This document shows positions 31,147 through 40,067 of a DNA stretch of 64,000 nucleotides, one piece after another (positions within the stretch are counted from its first letter, which is position 1; the number at the start of each line of letters is the position of its first letter). The stretch comes from Marinobacterium profundum. Lineage in GTDB: Bacteria; Pseudomonadota; Gammaproteobacteria; Pseudomonadales; Balneatricaceae. A model generated the notes under the pieces. The model saw nothing but the letters and a program-made list of their open reading frames with translations, was not told where the DNA came from and ran no database searches. The translations under genes and the position numbers were made by a program. The stretch spans positions 1 through 64,000 of the forward strand of contig NZ_BCNS01000080.1 of NCBI RefSeq assembly GCF_001528745.1, written 5' to 3'.

Positions 31147-31179
31147 CCCCTGGCGCACCTTGCTGCGTCAAAACAGGGG
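31147..31179 (+). terminator. hairpin after the 70-aa gene
   Basis: CCCCTG (31147-31152) pairs with CAGGGG (31174-31179), with a shorter inner GCGCA/TGCG stem. It lies between the small gene and the convergent amidohydrolase gene; a weak T-run (CTTTT) follows some bases later. Confidence 0.45.
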
Positions 31180-31202
31180 CCAACCTGCTTTTCAGAACGC
31201 GC

Positions 31203-32027
31203 TTAAAAGCCCAGCAGCTGCCGTGGCGTCTGCCACAGCACAGAGTGTCGGTCGTCGGCATTCGGAATCAGCTCCTCAAGCAGCTTCAGCAACAATCCGT
31301 AGTCCATGCGCTCAGGCGCCCGCAGGAAAGGCCAGTCCGAACCCCAGATGCAGGCATCCGGCGTAAAGCTCTGCAGCAACGCCTGCACATAAGCTCGGGT
31401 ATCGCCCCATGGATAGCTCTGACGGGAAAACTTGGCCTGCCCAGATAATTTAACGAAACAGCGCCCAGTATCTGCCAGCGCGAGTAACGCCTGAAACCCT
31501 GGCTGATTCAGCCCCAGCTCCGGCACCGGTCGTCCACAGTGATCGATCAGGATGCGTACGCGGGACGCAAGCAACAATGGCACCAGCTCCACCAGCTGAT
31601 CTCCCTCCACCTGTACCTGCACAAACAAATTGAGCTCCGCGAGCATCTGCAAGAGTGCTGTGGTGTCGAGATAGTGCGCGACACTGTGATAGGTTGCATT
31701 AAACGCCACCCCGGCGATCCCCGCCGCCTTTAGCCTTTCCAGCTCTGCCCAACGCACGTCGTTAGGCACCACCGCAATGCCACGGCAACCCCCGTTGCTG
31801 CGTGCAATCGCATCCAGCAGACAGCGGTTATCTTCATTGTAGCCGGAATTGGGTCCCACAATCAGCGCATGCTTGACCCCATAGACCTCTCGAACGGCGG
31901 CAAACTGCGCCGCGGTACCAATCTCGTGGCCGCCGGGCCTATAAGGAGTATCGGCGCCATAGGCAAAGACCGCCGGATCCAGAATATGGTTATGGCAGTC
32001 AATCTTGGGCTGATCAAAAATGCTCAT
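31203..32027 (-). CDS. amidohydrolase-2 family metal-dependent hydrolase
   Basis: The 274-residue protein begins with the metal-binding DCHNHI motif (His12, His14) and ends with the GSDWPF motif of the amidohydrolase-2 (PF04909) family. It also carries LIDHCGRP, which points to the group of lactonases such as 2-pyrone-4,6-dicarboxylate lactonase and other ring-cleavage product hydrolases. The substrate is unknown. No catabolic partner lies next to it. The start ATG has only a weak ribosome-binding site. It is 57 bp downstream of the squalene/phytoene synthase gene. Confidence 0.85.
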   Translation of the reverse strand: MSIFDQPKIDCHNHILDPAVFAYGADTPYRPGGHEIGTAAQFAAVREVYGVKHALIVGPNSGYNEDNRCLLDAIARSNGGCRGIAVVPNDVRWAELERLKAAGIAGVAFNATYHSVAHYLDTTALLQMLAELNLFVQVQVEGDQLVELVPLLLASRVRILIDHCGRPVPELGLNQPGFQALLALADTGRCFVKLSGQAKFSRQSYPWGDTRAYVQALLQSFTPDACIWGSDWPFLRAPERMDYGLLLKLLEELIPNADDRHSVLWQTPRQLLGF

Positions 32028-32084
32028 GAGCAGGGAACCAGGACAATGACGGTAATGAAGTACCCATGTTGGCGCGGCGGGGCA

Positions 32085-33086
32085 TCAGGCACTGAGATAC
32101 TTGCGCAGGAAGGCAACATTGCGCCTGAAATAGGCGTCCAGAATAAAGTCAAAGCGTGAAAATGCCATCACAAAGAAAAAGATAAAGCGCACGCGCTTGC
32201 GCGAAATTTTCACTTTCTGTCGATGCCCCTGGCTGCTGCGGTCCTGATTAATCTGTTTCAGGGTTGCCACGGCGAAAAACAGCGGCAGCAGGCAAAAACC
32301 CCGCACCGTGCGCTCTTTTCTTGGGATGTAACGCACGTATTCGAATGAGTCGACGATATAATCCAGGCAGCGACGGGACATTTCCCGCAGCGGCTTCTGA
32401 GCATCAGCGCCATCGCGCACACAGGAGTCCGGCCAGAAAACAATACCGCGCTCATTGTCGGTGGAATAGTCGTTGATAATATTGACGTACTGCAGCGCCA
32501 GGCCGAAGGCTACTGCATTTTTCTGCAGCTGTGCCAGGGCGGCAGGGGGAATATCCATCTCTTCGGAAAAAACCGCCGTCAGCAGTTCACCCACGACACC
32601 TGCGACGTAATAACAGTAGTCATCCAGCTGACTGAAGTTTTCGATCGACTCCCGCCGCCCTTCCAGCTTGTTACAGTACAGCAGCATGCCATCGGCCATG
32701 ATGACCACATGCTTGCTGATAATATCGCGAATTTTTTGCGGAAAAACCGAGAACTGCGCCAGTACGGTATCAAATTTGAGCGCGAGCTCCCGTTCATCAG
32801 CGCTACTATCGAGCGTTGCAACGAAGTCGCTCCAGAGTGCGACTGGAGCCCCCTGGCTCAGACCATTCTTGAACAGTACAAAACCCTGCTCCTTCGCATC
32901 CACCGGCAAGCCCGGATCATCTTCGATGGTGTCCGCAATGCGGCACAGCAAATAGGCCACACAGACGTAATCCCTGATAGGGTTACGCAGCGCCATCGTA
33001 TTGACATAAAAACTGCGCGAAACCTTGCACAGGGACTCATAGCAAAAGTCTTGCGCCGGTAAATTATTATTTGTCATATAAAGCAA
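32085..33086 (-). CDS. squalene/phytoene synthase family protein
   Basis: This is a head-to-head prenyl transferase that joins two farnesyl (or geranylgeranyl) diphosphates. The 333-residue protein has the first Asp-rich motif in LCRIADTIEDD and the second in YVNIINDYSTD, plus the SRSFYVNTM substrate region. A hydrophobic C-terminal segment (VRFIFFFVMAF) may anchor it to the membrane. It looks more like squalene synthase than phytoene synthase. No hopanoid or carotenoid genes are nearby, so the end product is unclear. The ATG three codons after the listed start is an alternative. Confidence 0.85.
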   Translation of the reverse strand: MLYMTNNNLPAQDFCYESLCKVSRSFYVNTMALRNPIRDYVCVAYLLCRIADTIEDDPGLPVDAKEQGFVLFKNGLSQGAPVALWSDFVATLDSSADERELALKFDTVLAQFSVFPQKIRDIISKHVVIMADGMLLYCNKLEGRRESIENFSQLDDYCYYVAGVVGELLTAVFSEEMDIPPAALAQLQKNAVAFGLALQYVNIINDYSTDNERGIVFWPDSCVRDGADAQKPLREMSRRCLDYIVDSFEYVRYIPRKERTVRGFCLLPLFFAVATLKQINQDRSSQGHRQKVKISRKRVRFIFFFVMAFSRFDFILDAYFRRNVAFLRKYLSA

Positions 33087-33169
33087 AGTTACCTACAGGT
33101 CGGCGATGGCTGCGGCGGATTCGGGTGCCTGATCAGCCTTTGTCGGCACGACGCCCAGGCTGTTGCTTA

Positions 33170-33221
33170 GCAGCCTGTCGGGCTTAACGCTAATTTACTG
33201 CGGCCAAGTCCGACAGACTGC
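33170..33221. repeat. 52-bp minimal MITE (family A, copy 1)
   Basis: Only the two terminal inverted repeats remain (GCAGCCTGTCGGGCTT at the left, the near-complement at 33206-33221) with about 20 bp between them. The ends match the full 163-bp copies, so it looks like an internally deleted derivative. Confidence 0.8.
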
Positions 33222-33378
33222 CAGAGCACTCAAATACATCCATACAGGCCGCCTGAGTCTACCTGCTTCAACTATAGGTGTCCAAACACAGCCGCGCTGA
33301 CGCCGCGCGCAAAAGTCCGCAGACCGGCACAAAACACAGTTGTTTATCATGTACTTAGAGGAATCAGCTGCCGACCTA

Positions 33379-33541
33379 GCAGCCTGTCGGACTTACCACT
33401 GATCTACTGCGGAAAAGCCGAATTTGGTCATTTTATGTGCTCTTTTTTGTTAAATAGAACCACTATTCGCCTCAAAAGAGCTCAAAAACTGCCGCAAATC
33501 GGTCTTTCCCTCGTTACGATCGGCCAAGTCCGACAGGCTGC
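33379..33541. mobile_element. MITE-like element, family A, full 163-bp copy 2
   Basis: Terminal inverted repeats GCAGCCTGTCGGACTT and AAGTCCGACAGGCTGC bound a non-coding core containing TTAAATAGAACCACTATTCG and GAGCTC. TA flanks both ends, which may be the target duplication. The right end forms the stop codon of the next gene on the minus strand. Other copies are at 33170, 34344, 41063, 49430 and 50557. Confidence 0.85.
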
Positions 33542-33855
33542 TAGAAGATCCAGGCCAGCATAAGCCAGATGATCACGAAAAAACTGGCAAAACCCGCCAG
33601 CATAAACTGAATTTCACCGATGAAACCATCACCGGCGGCAATGGCAAATACCACCATCAGGGCGATGGTGACAAAGAAGGAAATAACCGCCGCATCCTTA
33701 AGGCCCAAACCAGGCTCCAGGCTGACACGGCTGATCTCCGCCAGCTGGGGCAACAACAATAACGCCGCCCCCACTAGAAGTACCAGCAGCACGACAATAG
33801 CTATTGCCAGCGTGCGGGCCTCGCGCTTGTCCTTTGAATCCGAATCCCCGGCCAT
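33541..33855 (-). CDS. small three-TM membrane protein of unknown function
   Basis: The 104-residue protein has a charged N-terminus (MAGDSDSKDKREAR) and three hydrophobic segments (about 16-35, 51-70, 80-103). I do not recognise the family. Its TAG stop is formed exactly at the edge of a MITE, so the original C-terminus may have been longer, or the element landed just at the end. It lies 5 bp after the PH-domain gene on the same strand and probably shares its transcript. Confidence 0.65.
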   Translation of the reverse strand: MAGDSDSKDKREARTLAIAIVVLLVLLVGAALLLLPQLAEISRVSLEPGLGLKDAAVISFFVTIALMVVFAIAAGDGFIGEIQFMLAGFASFFVIIWLMLAWIF

Positions 33856-33860
33856 AGATT

Positions 33861-34235
33861 TCAGGCGTCCTGGCGTTCTTTGATCAACTCACGCAAACGG
33901 TGTGGATCCGGCAGGCCGGCCACTTCCATTTCGGCTTCGTCGCCAGCGGTGTAGATAGCGATCTTGCCGACACCGAAGATCCGGTTGAAGAAGGATTGAT
34001 AGACATTCACCGTACGCACGCTGCTCAACGACAGCTCGGTGCGATCCTTGCTCAGCAGACCACGCTCCAGTACCAGATCATCACCCACCAGTTCGAGCTG
34101 GGTGGATTTGCACTTGAGGTACCAGGCCAGCAGGATAATGATGCCGACCCCGACCGGTATCAGCAGTATCGATAACAGAAAGCCCAGCGGATTGTTTTTG
34201 AACATCGCCGGATGTTCTGAATACTTGACGTCCAT
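33861..34235 (-). CDS. bacterial PH-domain (YdbS-like) membrane protein
   Basis: I place the start at the ATG at 34235 (124 residues, MDVKYSEHP) because GGGGAAAGAGA lies just upstream and because the longer frame runs through a 52-bp MITE. The protein has one long TM segment (about 15-36, GFLLSILLIPVGVGIIILLA) followed by a bacterial PH domain (TQLELVGDDLVLERGLLSK, ELSLSSVRTVNVYQSFFNRI). Such proteins are thought to act in membrane stress, but no precise role is known. Confidence 0.8.
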   Translation of the reverse strand: MDVKYSEHPAMFKNNPLGFLLSILLIPVGVGIIILLAWYLKCKSTQLELVGDDLVLERGLLSKDRTELSLSSVRTVNVYQSFFNRIFGVGKIAIYTAGDEAEMEVAGLPDPHRLRELIKERQDA

Positions 34236-34343
34236 CAGGTCTCTTTCCCCGTTACAGCGATCAGGCCCCGTGCCCAATCGTATGCGCAGCTTCGCAGATG
34301 CATTGCCGCGAATCAACGCTCGGCCGGTGATCCTGCCGAGCCA

Positions 34344-34395
34344 GCAGCCTGTCGGGCTTAACGCTAATCTACTTCGGTCAAGCCCGACAGGCTGC
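34344..34395. repeat. 52-bp minimal MITE (family A, copy 3)
   Basis: Arms GCAGCCTGTCGGGCTT and AAGCCCGACAGGCTGC are a perfect 16-bp inverted repeat around a 20-bp centre nearly identical to the copy at 33170. It sits about 110 bp upstream of the PH-domain gene start and could fold into a strong hairpin in a leader transcript. Confidence 0.8.
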
Positions 34396-34442
34396 TGATT
34401 GTCCGTTTTGAACCATGAACCTGCCATTAATCAGCGGTGAAA

Positions 34443-34606
34443 CTAGTGTAGTGTTTCACGCTATATGAAGCTTATAACGGCCCCTTTTTCCGCCATCCTG
34501 CGTTGTTCGTTGTCGCCGTAGCCCCACTATGACTCTGCCTCACGCCTTGGCTGGCGAAAAAATGAGCGCGTTCTAAAGCACCACCAAGAGTGCAACACTA
34601 CACTAG
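34443..34606. mobile_element. second MITE-like element (family B), 164 bp
   Basis: CTAGTGTAGTGTTTCAC at the left is the near-perfect complement of GTGCAACACTACACTAG at the right (34590-34606). The inside is non-coding. Only one copy is seen in the window. It fills most of the gap between the PH-domain gene and the TM2 gene. Confidence 0.55.
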
Positions 34607-34638
34607 GGGCTAGAGGCTAGAATCCAATGCTTAACGAC

Positions 34639-35058
34639 TTAACGAAAACCGGATGCCGGTGTCTGGTCATTGATTTCACTGACCTGGTCGTTCAGGGTCC
34701 AGAAATCGTAGATCACGCCTATCAGTAACAGACCCCCGGTGAGCAGGTACAGCAGGCCGCTGAGCCATTTACCCATGTAAAAACGGTGCAGGCCGAAGAT
34801 GCCGAGAAACGTCAGCAGAATCCAGGCAATGTTGTAGTTGGTAGCGCCATCACGGTAACGAATATCGGCGCTGCGATCCATGGAGGGAATCAAAAACAGA
34901 TCCACGATCCAGCCGATCAGGAACAGCCCCAGGGTAAAGAAATACAGGGTACCGCTGACCGGGCGCCCGAAATAGAAGCGGTGCGCCCCCATAAACCCCA
35001 GGATCCAGAGTATGTATCCCATCAATTTGCTATGACTATTGGTCGAAATTGCACCCAC
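34639..35058 (-). CDS. protein with two TM2 domains
   Basis: The 139-residue protein holds two TM2 modules, each made of two TM helices joined by a short turn: GFMGAHRFYFGRPVSGTLYF at about 21-40 and GIFGLHRFYMGKWLSGLLYL at about 88-107. The G-x-HRFY-x-G motif occurs in both. TM2 proteins are common in bacteria but the function is unknown. The start is GTG; an ATG at residue 13 (MGYILWILGF) is possible. It lies downstream of the regulator pair without a clear link to it. Confidence 0.85.
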   Translation of the reverse strand: MGAISTNSHSKLMGYILWILGFMGAHRFYFGRPVSGTLYFFTLGLFLIGWIVDLFLIPSMDRSADIRYRDGATNYNIAWILLTFLGIFGLHRFYMGKWLSGLLYLLTGGLLLIGVIYDFWTLNDQVSEINDQTPASGFR

Positions 35059-35099
35059 TGTGTTATCCCTATCCAGTTATTCATTAAGAAGCACATGGC

Positions 35100-36470
35100 T
35101 TAAAGCCCATAGCGCTCTATTTTCTTCAGCAAGCCCTGGCGAGACAACCCCAGCGTGGCTGCTGCATGGGTACGATTGTCGTCGTGGCGGCGCAGGGCGG
35201 CACGAATCAGGCGAATTTCCAGCGCCTTCACCTGCTCATCCAGCGGTGCATCCGAGGCCGGCTGCGCAGCTCCGTCCTGCTGTACGCCTGGGTGCAGCAG
35301 CGCCACATCCTCCAGCGTAACGCGCCCACCACGGCTCAGGGCACATATACTCTCCAGCGTATTGCGCAGCTCCCGCACATTACCAGGCCAGGGCCTGTGG
35401 ATAAGCCAGTCGAGCACGGCGGGATCGAGCAGCAGCTCGGTCGCACCTGAGTCACTGGCCTGCTGCTGCAGGAAATGACGCACCAGCAGCGGTACATCCT
35501 CTGCACGCTCCCCCAAAGGCCGCGTTTCGATGGTCACGCCCTTGATGCGGTAGTAAAGATCCTCGCGAAAATCCCCCCGCGACACCCGCTCGGGCAGGTT
35601 GGCATTGGTGGCCGAGATCACCCGCACATTGATCTGCTGCTGGCTGCGCCCGCCCACCGGATAGAAGGTACCCTCCTGCAGTACCCGCAACAGCTTCACC
35701 TGCATGGGCAGCGGCATCTCGCCGATTTCATCCAGAAACAGGGTGCCGCCGTCGGCCAGCTTCAGCAGGCCATCGCGATCCCGATCCGCCCCGGTAAAGG
35801 CACCGCGCACATGGCCGAACAGCTCGCTTTCGAGCAGGTCCGCCGGAATGGCACCGCAGTGTACCGAGATAAAGGGGCCGCTCGCCCGCAGGCTCAGGTC
35901 ATGCAGCGCGCGGGAGATGACTTCCTTGCCAGTGCCCGAGGGCCCGGTGACCAGCACCCGAGCATCGGTGGGCGCGATGCGCTCCACCAGCACCCGTATC
36001 GCCGCCATGGACGCCGAGCTGCCAATCAACCGGGCCAGCGGTGTGGCTTCGCGCGGCGCCTGCTTGAGCTGCTGCAGTTCGCGGCTGAGCTGGTGCTTGG
36101 TCACCGCCCGTTTGACCACCACGGCCAGCATGTCCGGATCCAGCGGTTTGGCGAGAAAATCCCAGGCGCCCTGCTGAATGGCCTCCAGCGCCAGCGTCCT
36201 GTCGGCATGACCGGTCATGATGATCACCGGCCGGTCGGCAAACTCCGGCAAGGCCGCCAGCGTATGGGCCGGATCAAACTGCGGCGGCAACGACAGGTCC
36301 AGCAGCAACAGGTCCGGATCGAAGCTCTGCAGCTGCAGCCGCGCATCCTCCAGGCTGGCGCCGCCGCGCACCTCGTAGCCGCTATTACTCAGCCACTGCT
36401 CGCACAGTGAGCGAAAGGCCGGCTCATCGTCTATCAGCAGGATACGGGGCTTGCTCATGGCGTTGCTCAT
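35100..36470 (-). CDS. sigma-54-dependent response regulator (NtrC family)
   Basis: The 456-residue protein has a receiver domain (LLIDDEP; phosphorylatable Asp58 in LLLLDLSLPP) and a sigma-54 AAA+ domain (Walker A GPSGTGKEV near 171, GAFTGADRDRDG that contacts sigma-54, GEMPLPMQVKLLRVLQEG). The C-terminus is a Fis-type helix-turn-helix (RTHAAATLGLSRQGLLKKIE). Its ATG overlaps the kinase stop by four bases. As an enhancer-binding protein it should act on -24/-12 promoters. Confidence 0.93.
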   Translation of the reverse strand: MSNAMSKPRILLIDDEPAFRSLCEQWLSNSGYEVRGGASLEDARLQLQSFDPDLLLLDLSLPPQFDPAHTLAALPEFADRPVIIMTGHADRTLALEAIQQGAWDFLAKPLDPDMLAVVVKRAVTKHQLSRELQQLKQAPREATPLARLIGSSASMAAIRVLVERIAPTDARVLVTGPSGTGKEVISRALHDLSLRASGPFISVHCGAIPADLLESELFGHVRGAFTGADRDRDGLLKLADGGTLFLDEIGEMPLPMQVKLLRVLQEGTFYPVGGRSQQQINVRVISATNANLPERVSRGDFREDLYYRIKGVTIETRPLGERAEDVPLLVRHFLQQQASDSGATELLLDPAVLDWLIHRPWPGNVRELRNTLESICALSRGGRVTLEDVALLHPGVQQDGAAQPASDAPLDEQVKALEIRLIRAALRRHDDNRTHAAATLGLSRQGLLKKIERYGL

Positions 36471-38368
36471 GTTGTCGGGTCCTGTATTGGGTTCGGCTCA
36501 ACACCCAGTTCAAAGCTCAATTCAAAGGTCACGGGCCAGCCGAGATCATCGCGCAGCATTACTGACCCCCCGTGCGCATCCATGATCCTGCGCACTATGG
36601 CCAGCCCCAGGCCGCTGCCGCCGGCACGCCGACTGACAAAGGGATGGAACAGGGTCCCATGCAGGCTAGCGTCAATGGCCGGGCCATTGTTGTGGATGCG
36701 AACACGACGGCCATCGTCGTCGCACTCGACCCGGATCAGACTGCCGGGCTGATTGCGCACAAAGCTCAGGGCATTTTCGATCAGGTTGGTGAAGACCTGC
36801 TGCAGGCGATGCGGATCGGCGGACAGTATCAGCCCCGGCGGAATCTCGCTTTCAAAGCGGGTCTGCTGCCAGTCGAACAGCGGCGCCAGGCTCTCCACCA
36901 GGGCCTGCAGCTGTACCGGTTGGCGGTGCAGTTCCAGCCGGCCGGAATAGAGCAACAGATCCGAAATCTGGCGGTCGGCACGCTGCAACTGGGTCTGAAT
37001 AAGACTGCGCCTTTCCGCCGGCAGATCCGCCGTGGCCATGGAGATCACATTCAGGGGATTGCGCAGTTCATGGGCCATGACCGCCGACAGACTGCCCAGC
37101 TCCACCAGGTGTTCGCTGGCCAGACGGCGGCGCTCGGCCTCGGCCAGCTGCAAGGAGCGCTCCAGCAGGCCACAGCTGGTCGACAACAGAGAGCCGAAGA
37201 CCTCGCCGGTCAGGCGCAGGCCGGGCTTGAGATCCTCCCAGCCCTGCAGACGAAAACGCCAGCCCCGTGCCTGATGCTGACACAGAAGACTCAGCTCACC
37301 TTCGCAGCGCAGCGGTGCACCTGTCCCCTCGTGCTGTAGCTGGATATGCACCGGCCTGCGAACCTGAGCCGAAATCAGCTCGGCGGCACGGGCCTGCAGC
37401 CCCTGCCAGCTGTCCTCGGCCTTGAGCCGGCTCAGCCAGCGCTCCAGCAGGGCCTCATCCAGCCGCATGCCGGGGTAAATCAGCAGACCCGACAGGGTTG
37501 TGAGCGGGCCACGCAGCAAGAGCGCCACGGCCACCGCCAGCAAGGCGCAGATCCACAGCTGCCACAGGGGTACGGCGGCAAGCTGTACCAGGCCAAAGTG
37601 TCGCGCCAGCACGCCCAGCAGCGCCATCAGTACCAGCAATACCGCCATCAGCACCAGCCAGGGCAAGGTGCGTTTGGCAAAATCGTTGGCCTCCAGAATC
37701 TGATATCGCACCACGCCGTAGACCAGCAGCACCACGTAGCTTGGCAGCAGCAGCATGGGATAGGGATACCAGTCGAACCCCAGCGAGGGAAAGATAAAAC
37801 TGGTGGCCAGCAGCAGGCCCCAGGCGCCGGCGACAAACATGGCCACTATGGAGCGGCGCAGGTTGCCCTGGTGTACGCTCAGGCCCCACACCAGCACCAG
37901 ATGTGCCAATACGCCCACCACCACCGTATAGGCGATATTGAACCAGCCAAGTCCTTTGAATACGAAGAAATCCGCGAAGGGTCCGAGCGCCACCACTGTG
38001 CCACCGGGGCCGGCCCAGCTGAGCAGAATGACCGCCACACTGGCGGCATAAATAGCGACTATATGGCGGCTCAGCCAGAGCAGCCAAACCGGTACTCGCG
38101 GTCTTTCGGGGCGTACGAAACGCAGCGCAAAGTGCAGGAAGAAGGTCGGCATCAGTGGATTGGCCAGGATCAGTAGCACCCCGGCACCGTGCCAGCCCTG
38201 CTGGATGGCGATATGACCCGCGCACCAGAGTGCCATCATCAGACCAAAGCCAGCCAACGCCTGCAGACTGCGCCTCTTGCGGGCCTGCAGCAGCAACCAG
38301 CCAGATACCACCAGAGCACAGCCACTGGTGACCAGCATCATGAGTTCGAACGCTATTACCCAGTTCAT
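36467..38368 (-). CDS. membrane sensor histidine kinase
   Basis: The 633-residue protein has about eight to nine N-terminal TM helices (residues 5-300), no obvious periplasmic sensor domain, a GAF-like linker, and a HisKA/HATPase_c core: H-box VMAHELRNPLNVIS, N-box NLIENALSFVRN, G-boxes GSGLGLAIVRRIMDAHGG. It is encoded just upstream of, and overlapping with, the sigma-54 regulator. It is divergent from cioAB (about 180 bp to the small ORF), so control of the oxidase is a reasonable guess. Confidence 0.92.
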   Translation of the reverse strand: MNWVIAFELMMLVTSGCALVVSGWLLLQARKRRSLQALAGFGLMMALWCAGHIAIQQGWHGAGVLLILANPLMPTFFLHFALRFVRPERPRVPVWLLWLSRHIVAIYAASVAVILLSWAGPGGTVVALGPFADFFVFKGLGWFNIAYTVVVGVLAHLVLVWGLSVHQGNLRRSIVAMFVAGAWGLLLATSFIFPSLGFDWYPYPMLLLPSYVVLLVYGVVRYQILEANDFAKRTLPWLVLMAVLLVLMALLGVLARHFGLVQLAAVPLWQLWICALLAVAVALLLRGPLTTLSGLLIYPGMRLDEALLERWLSRLKAEDSWQGLQARAAELISAQVRRPVHIQLQHEGTGAPLRCEGELSLLCQHQARGWRFRLQGWEDLKPGLRLTGEVFGSLLSTSCGLLERSLQLAEAERRRLASEHLVELGSLSAVMAHELRNPLNVISMATADLPAERRSLIQTQLQRADRQISDLLLYSGRLELHRQPVQLQALVESLAPLFDWQQTRFESEIPPGLILSADPHRLQQVFTNLIENALSFVRNQPGSLIRVECDDDGRRVRIHNNGPAIDASLHGTLFHPFVSRRAGGSGLGLAIVRRIMDAHGGSVMLRDDLGWPVTFELSFELGVEPNPIQDPTT

Positions 38369-38551
38369 CAGCCGTCAACACCGTTTACAGGTCAGTAAGG
38401 TTTACTGTCTACAAGGTTTACACCTGCGGGCAATATTCGCCCCTCAATTGACCGAAATCAAGGCATTTGCAGCCATTCAGGTGTTGGCACGCTCTCTGCA
38501 TATATCCAGTCATTGGAATAGGTACCACCACCCACTGCCGGAGATACACCC

Positions 38552-38671
38552 ATGAACCTGCCCGCCCTGATGTCCGAGTTCCTGATGTTCGCCGCCGTTC
38601 TTGGCACCGCCTGTGCTCCGGCCATCATGCAGCATCTGCGCACGCGTACAGGACGCAGCCATGGAGCTTGA
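38552..38671 (+). CDS. 39-aa single-TM small protein overlapping cioA
   Basis: Too short for most gene finders. It encodes MNLPALMSEFLMFAAVLGTA... with one hydrophobic helix (about 3-26) and a basic tail ([10 protein letters not shown]). CGGAGA lies 8 bases before the ATG. It overlaps the first 11 bases of cioA, so translation may be coupled. Small single-TM subunits are known for cytochrome bd oxidases (CydX/CydS type), though they are usually encoded downstream; an oxidase subunit or leader peptide are both possible. Confidence 0.55.
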   Translation: MNLPALMSEFLMFAAVLGTACAPAIMQHLRTRTGRSHGA

Positions 38672-40067
38672 TGCCGCCCTGCTATCGCGGCTACAGTTCG
38701 CGTTCACCGTCAGCTTTCATATTCTGTTCCCATCCGTGACCATAGGTCTGGCTACCTTTATCGCCATCTGGGAAGGGCTCTGGCTGAAAACCCGCAACCC
38801 GGTCTACCTACAGCTCGCCAAGTTCTGGATCAAGCCCTTTGCCATTACCTTCGGCATGGGCGTGGTTTCGGGGATAGTGCTGTCCTACGAGTTCGGCACC
38901 AACTTCTCCGAGTTCTCCCGCATCGTCGGCCCCGTGCTGGGCCCGCTGATGGCCTACGAAGTACTGACTGCCTTCTTCCTTGAAGCCGGTTTCCTGGGCG
39001 TTATGCTGTTCGGTTGGCAGCGGGTCAGCGAAAAGCTGCATTTCTTTGCGACCTGCGTGGTGGCGCTGGGCACCTGGATTTCGGCCTTCTGGATTATCGC
39101 CGCCAACTCCTGGATGCAAACCCCGGCGGGCTATGAAATCGTCGATGGCGTCTTTCATGCTGCCGACTGGACTGAGGTTATCTTCAACCCCTCCATGCCC
39201 TACCGTTTGACCCATATGCTGCTGGCCGCCCTGATCACAGGTACCTTTGTGGTGGCCGGCGTTAGCGCCTTTTATCTGCTCAAGCGCCGGTACCAGCCCA
39301 TGGCCCGCAAGGGTTTTTCCATGGCGCTCTGGTTCGCCCTGGTGCTGGCTCCGCTGCAGGCATTTGTCGGCGACATGCACGGCCTGAATGTGAAGGAATA
39401 CCAGCCCATCAAACTGGCGGCGATGGAAGGTATCTGGCCCGCCACTGAAGCCGGTGCCCCCCTGCTGCTGTTTGCATTACCCAGCAAGGCAGACGAAAAG
39501 AACCACTTTGAAATCGCCATACCCAAGCTTGCCAGCCTGATCCTGACCCACGAACTGGACGGCGAACTGCAGGGACTCAAATCCGTGCCGCCGGAAGATC
39601 GCCCGCCCGTGGCCGTGGTCTTCTTCAGCTTTCGTATCATGGTCGGTCTGGGTGTGCTGATGATTGCCGTGGCACTCTACGGCCTCTGGCTGCGCCGGGG
39701 GGATCGTCTCTACAGCTCACCGCTGCTGCTGCGAACCTGCACCCTGCTGACACCCGCGGGCGTGCTGGCCACGCTCGCCGGCTGGTATGTGGTAGAAGTC
39801 GGGCGCCAGCCCTGGCTGGTGCATGGCCTGGTGCGCACCATGGATGTAGTGTCACCGCTGCCGGCGGAGCGGGTGCTGTTTTCCCTCAGCCTGTTTGTGA
39901 TCACCTATACCCTGCTGCTGGGCGTATATCTGTATTTCATGCGCAAGCTGATCCGCAAGGGGCCGCCGGACTTCGCCTCGCTGCCGGAACAGGTGATAGG
40001 TACTCACGCACCGGGCTATGCCCTGGCCTGGGTGAAACAGCTTGATGCTCACGATAAGGTGCACTGA
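38661..40067 (+). CDS. cioA: cytochrome bd-type ubiquinol oxidase subunit I (CioA/CydA)
   Basis: This is the haem-bearing subunit of a bd-type quinol oxidase in the inner membrane. I place the start at the ATG at 38661 (468 residues, [16 protein letters not shown]) with AGGAC upstream. Haem ligand histidine near residue 20 (SFHILFPS), GRI-type helices, and the Q-loop region [12 protein letters not shown] are clear. The short Q-loop resembles cyanide-insensitive (CIO) oxidases. It forms an operon with subunit II, overlapping it by one base. Confidence 0.93.
   Translation: MELDAALLSRLQFAFTVSFHILFPSVTIGLATFIAIWEGLWLKTRNPVYLQLAKFWIKPFAITFGMGVVSGIVLSYEFGTNFSEFSRIVGPVLGPLMAYEVLTAFFLEAGFLGVMLFGWQRVSEKLHFFATCVVALGTWISAFWIIAANSWMQTPAGYEIVDGVFHAADWTEVIFNPSMPYRLTHMLLAALITGTFVVAGVSAFYLLKRRYQPMARKGFSMALWFALVLAPLQAFVGDMHGLNVKEYQPIKLAAMEGIWPATEAGAPLLLFALPSKADEKNHFEIAIPKLASLILTHELDGELQGLKSVPPEDRPPVAVVFFSFRIMVGLGVLMIAVALYGLWLRRGDRLYSSPLLLRTCTLLTPAGVLATLAGWYVVEVGRQPWLVHGLVRTMDVVSPLPAERVLFSLSLFVITYTLLLGVYLYFMRKLIRKGPPDFASLPEQVIGTHAPGYALAWVKQLDAHDKVH

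Noticed and set aside
33861-34427. Long 188-codon version of the PH-domain gene
   Set aside because: Its N-terminus is read from a 52-bp MITE; the ATG at 34235 has a good ribosome-binding site and leaves the full domain.
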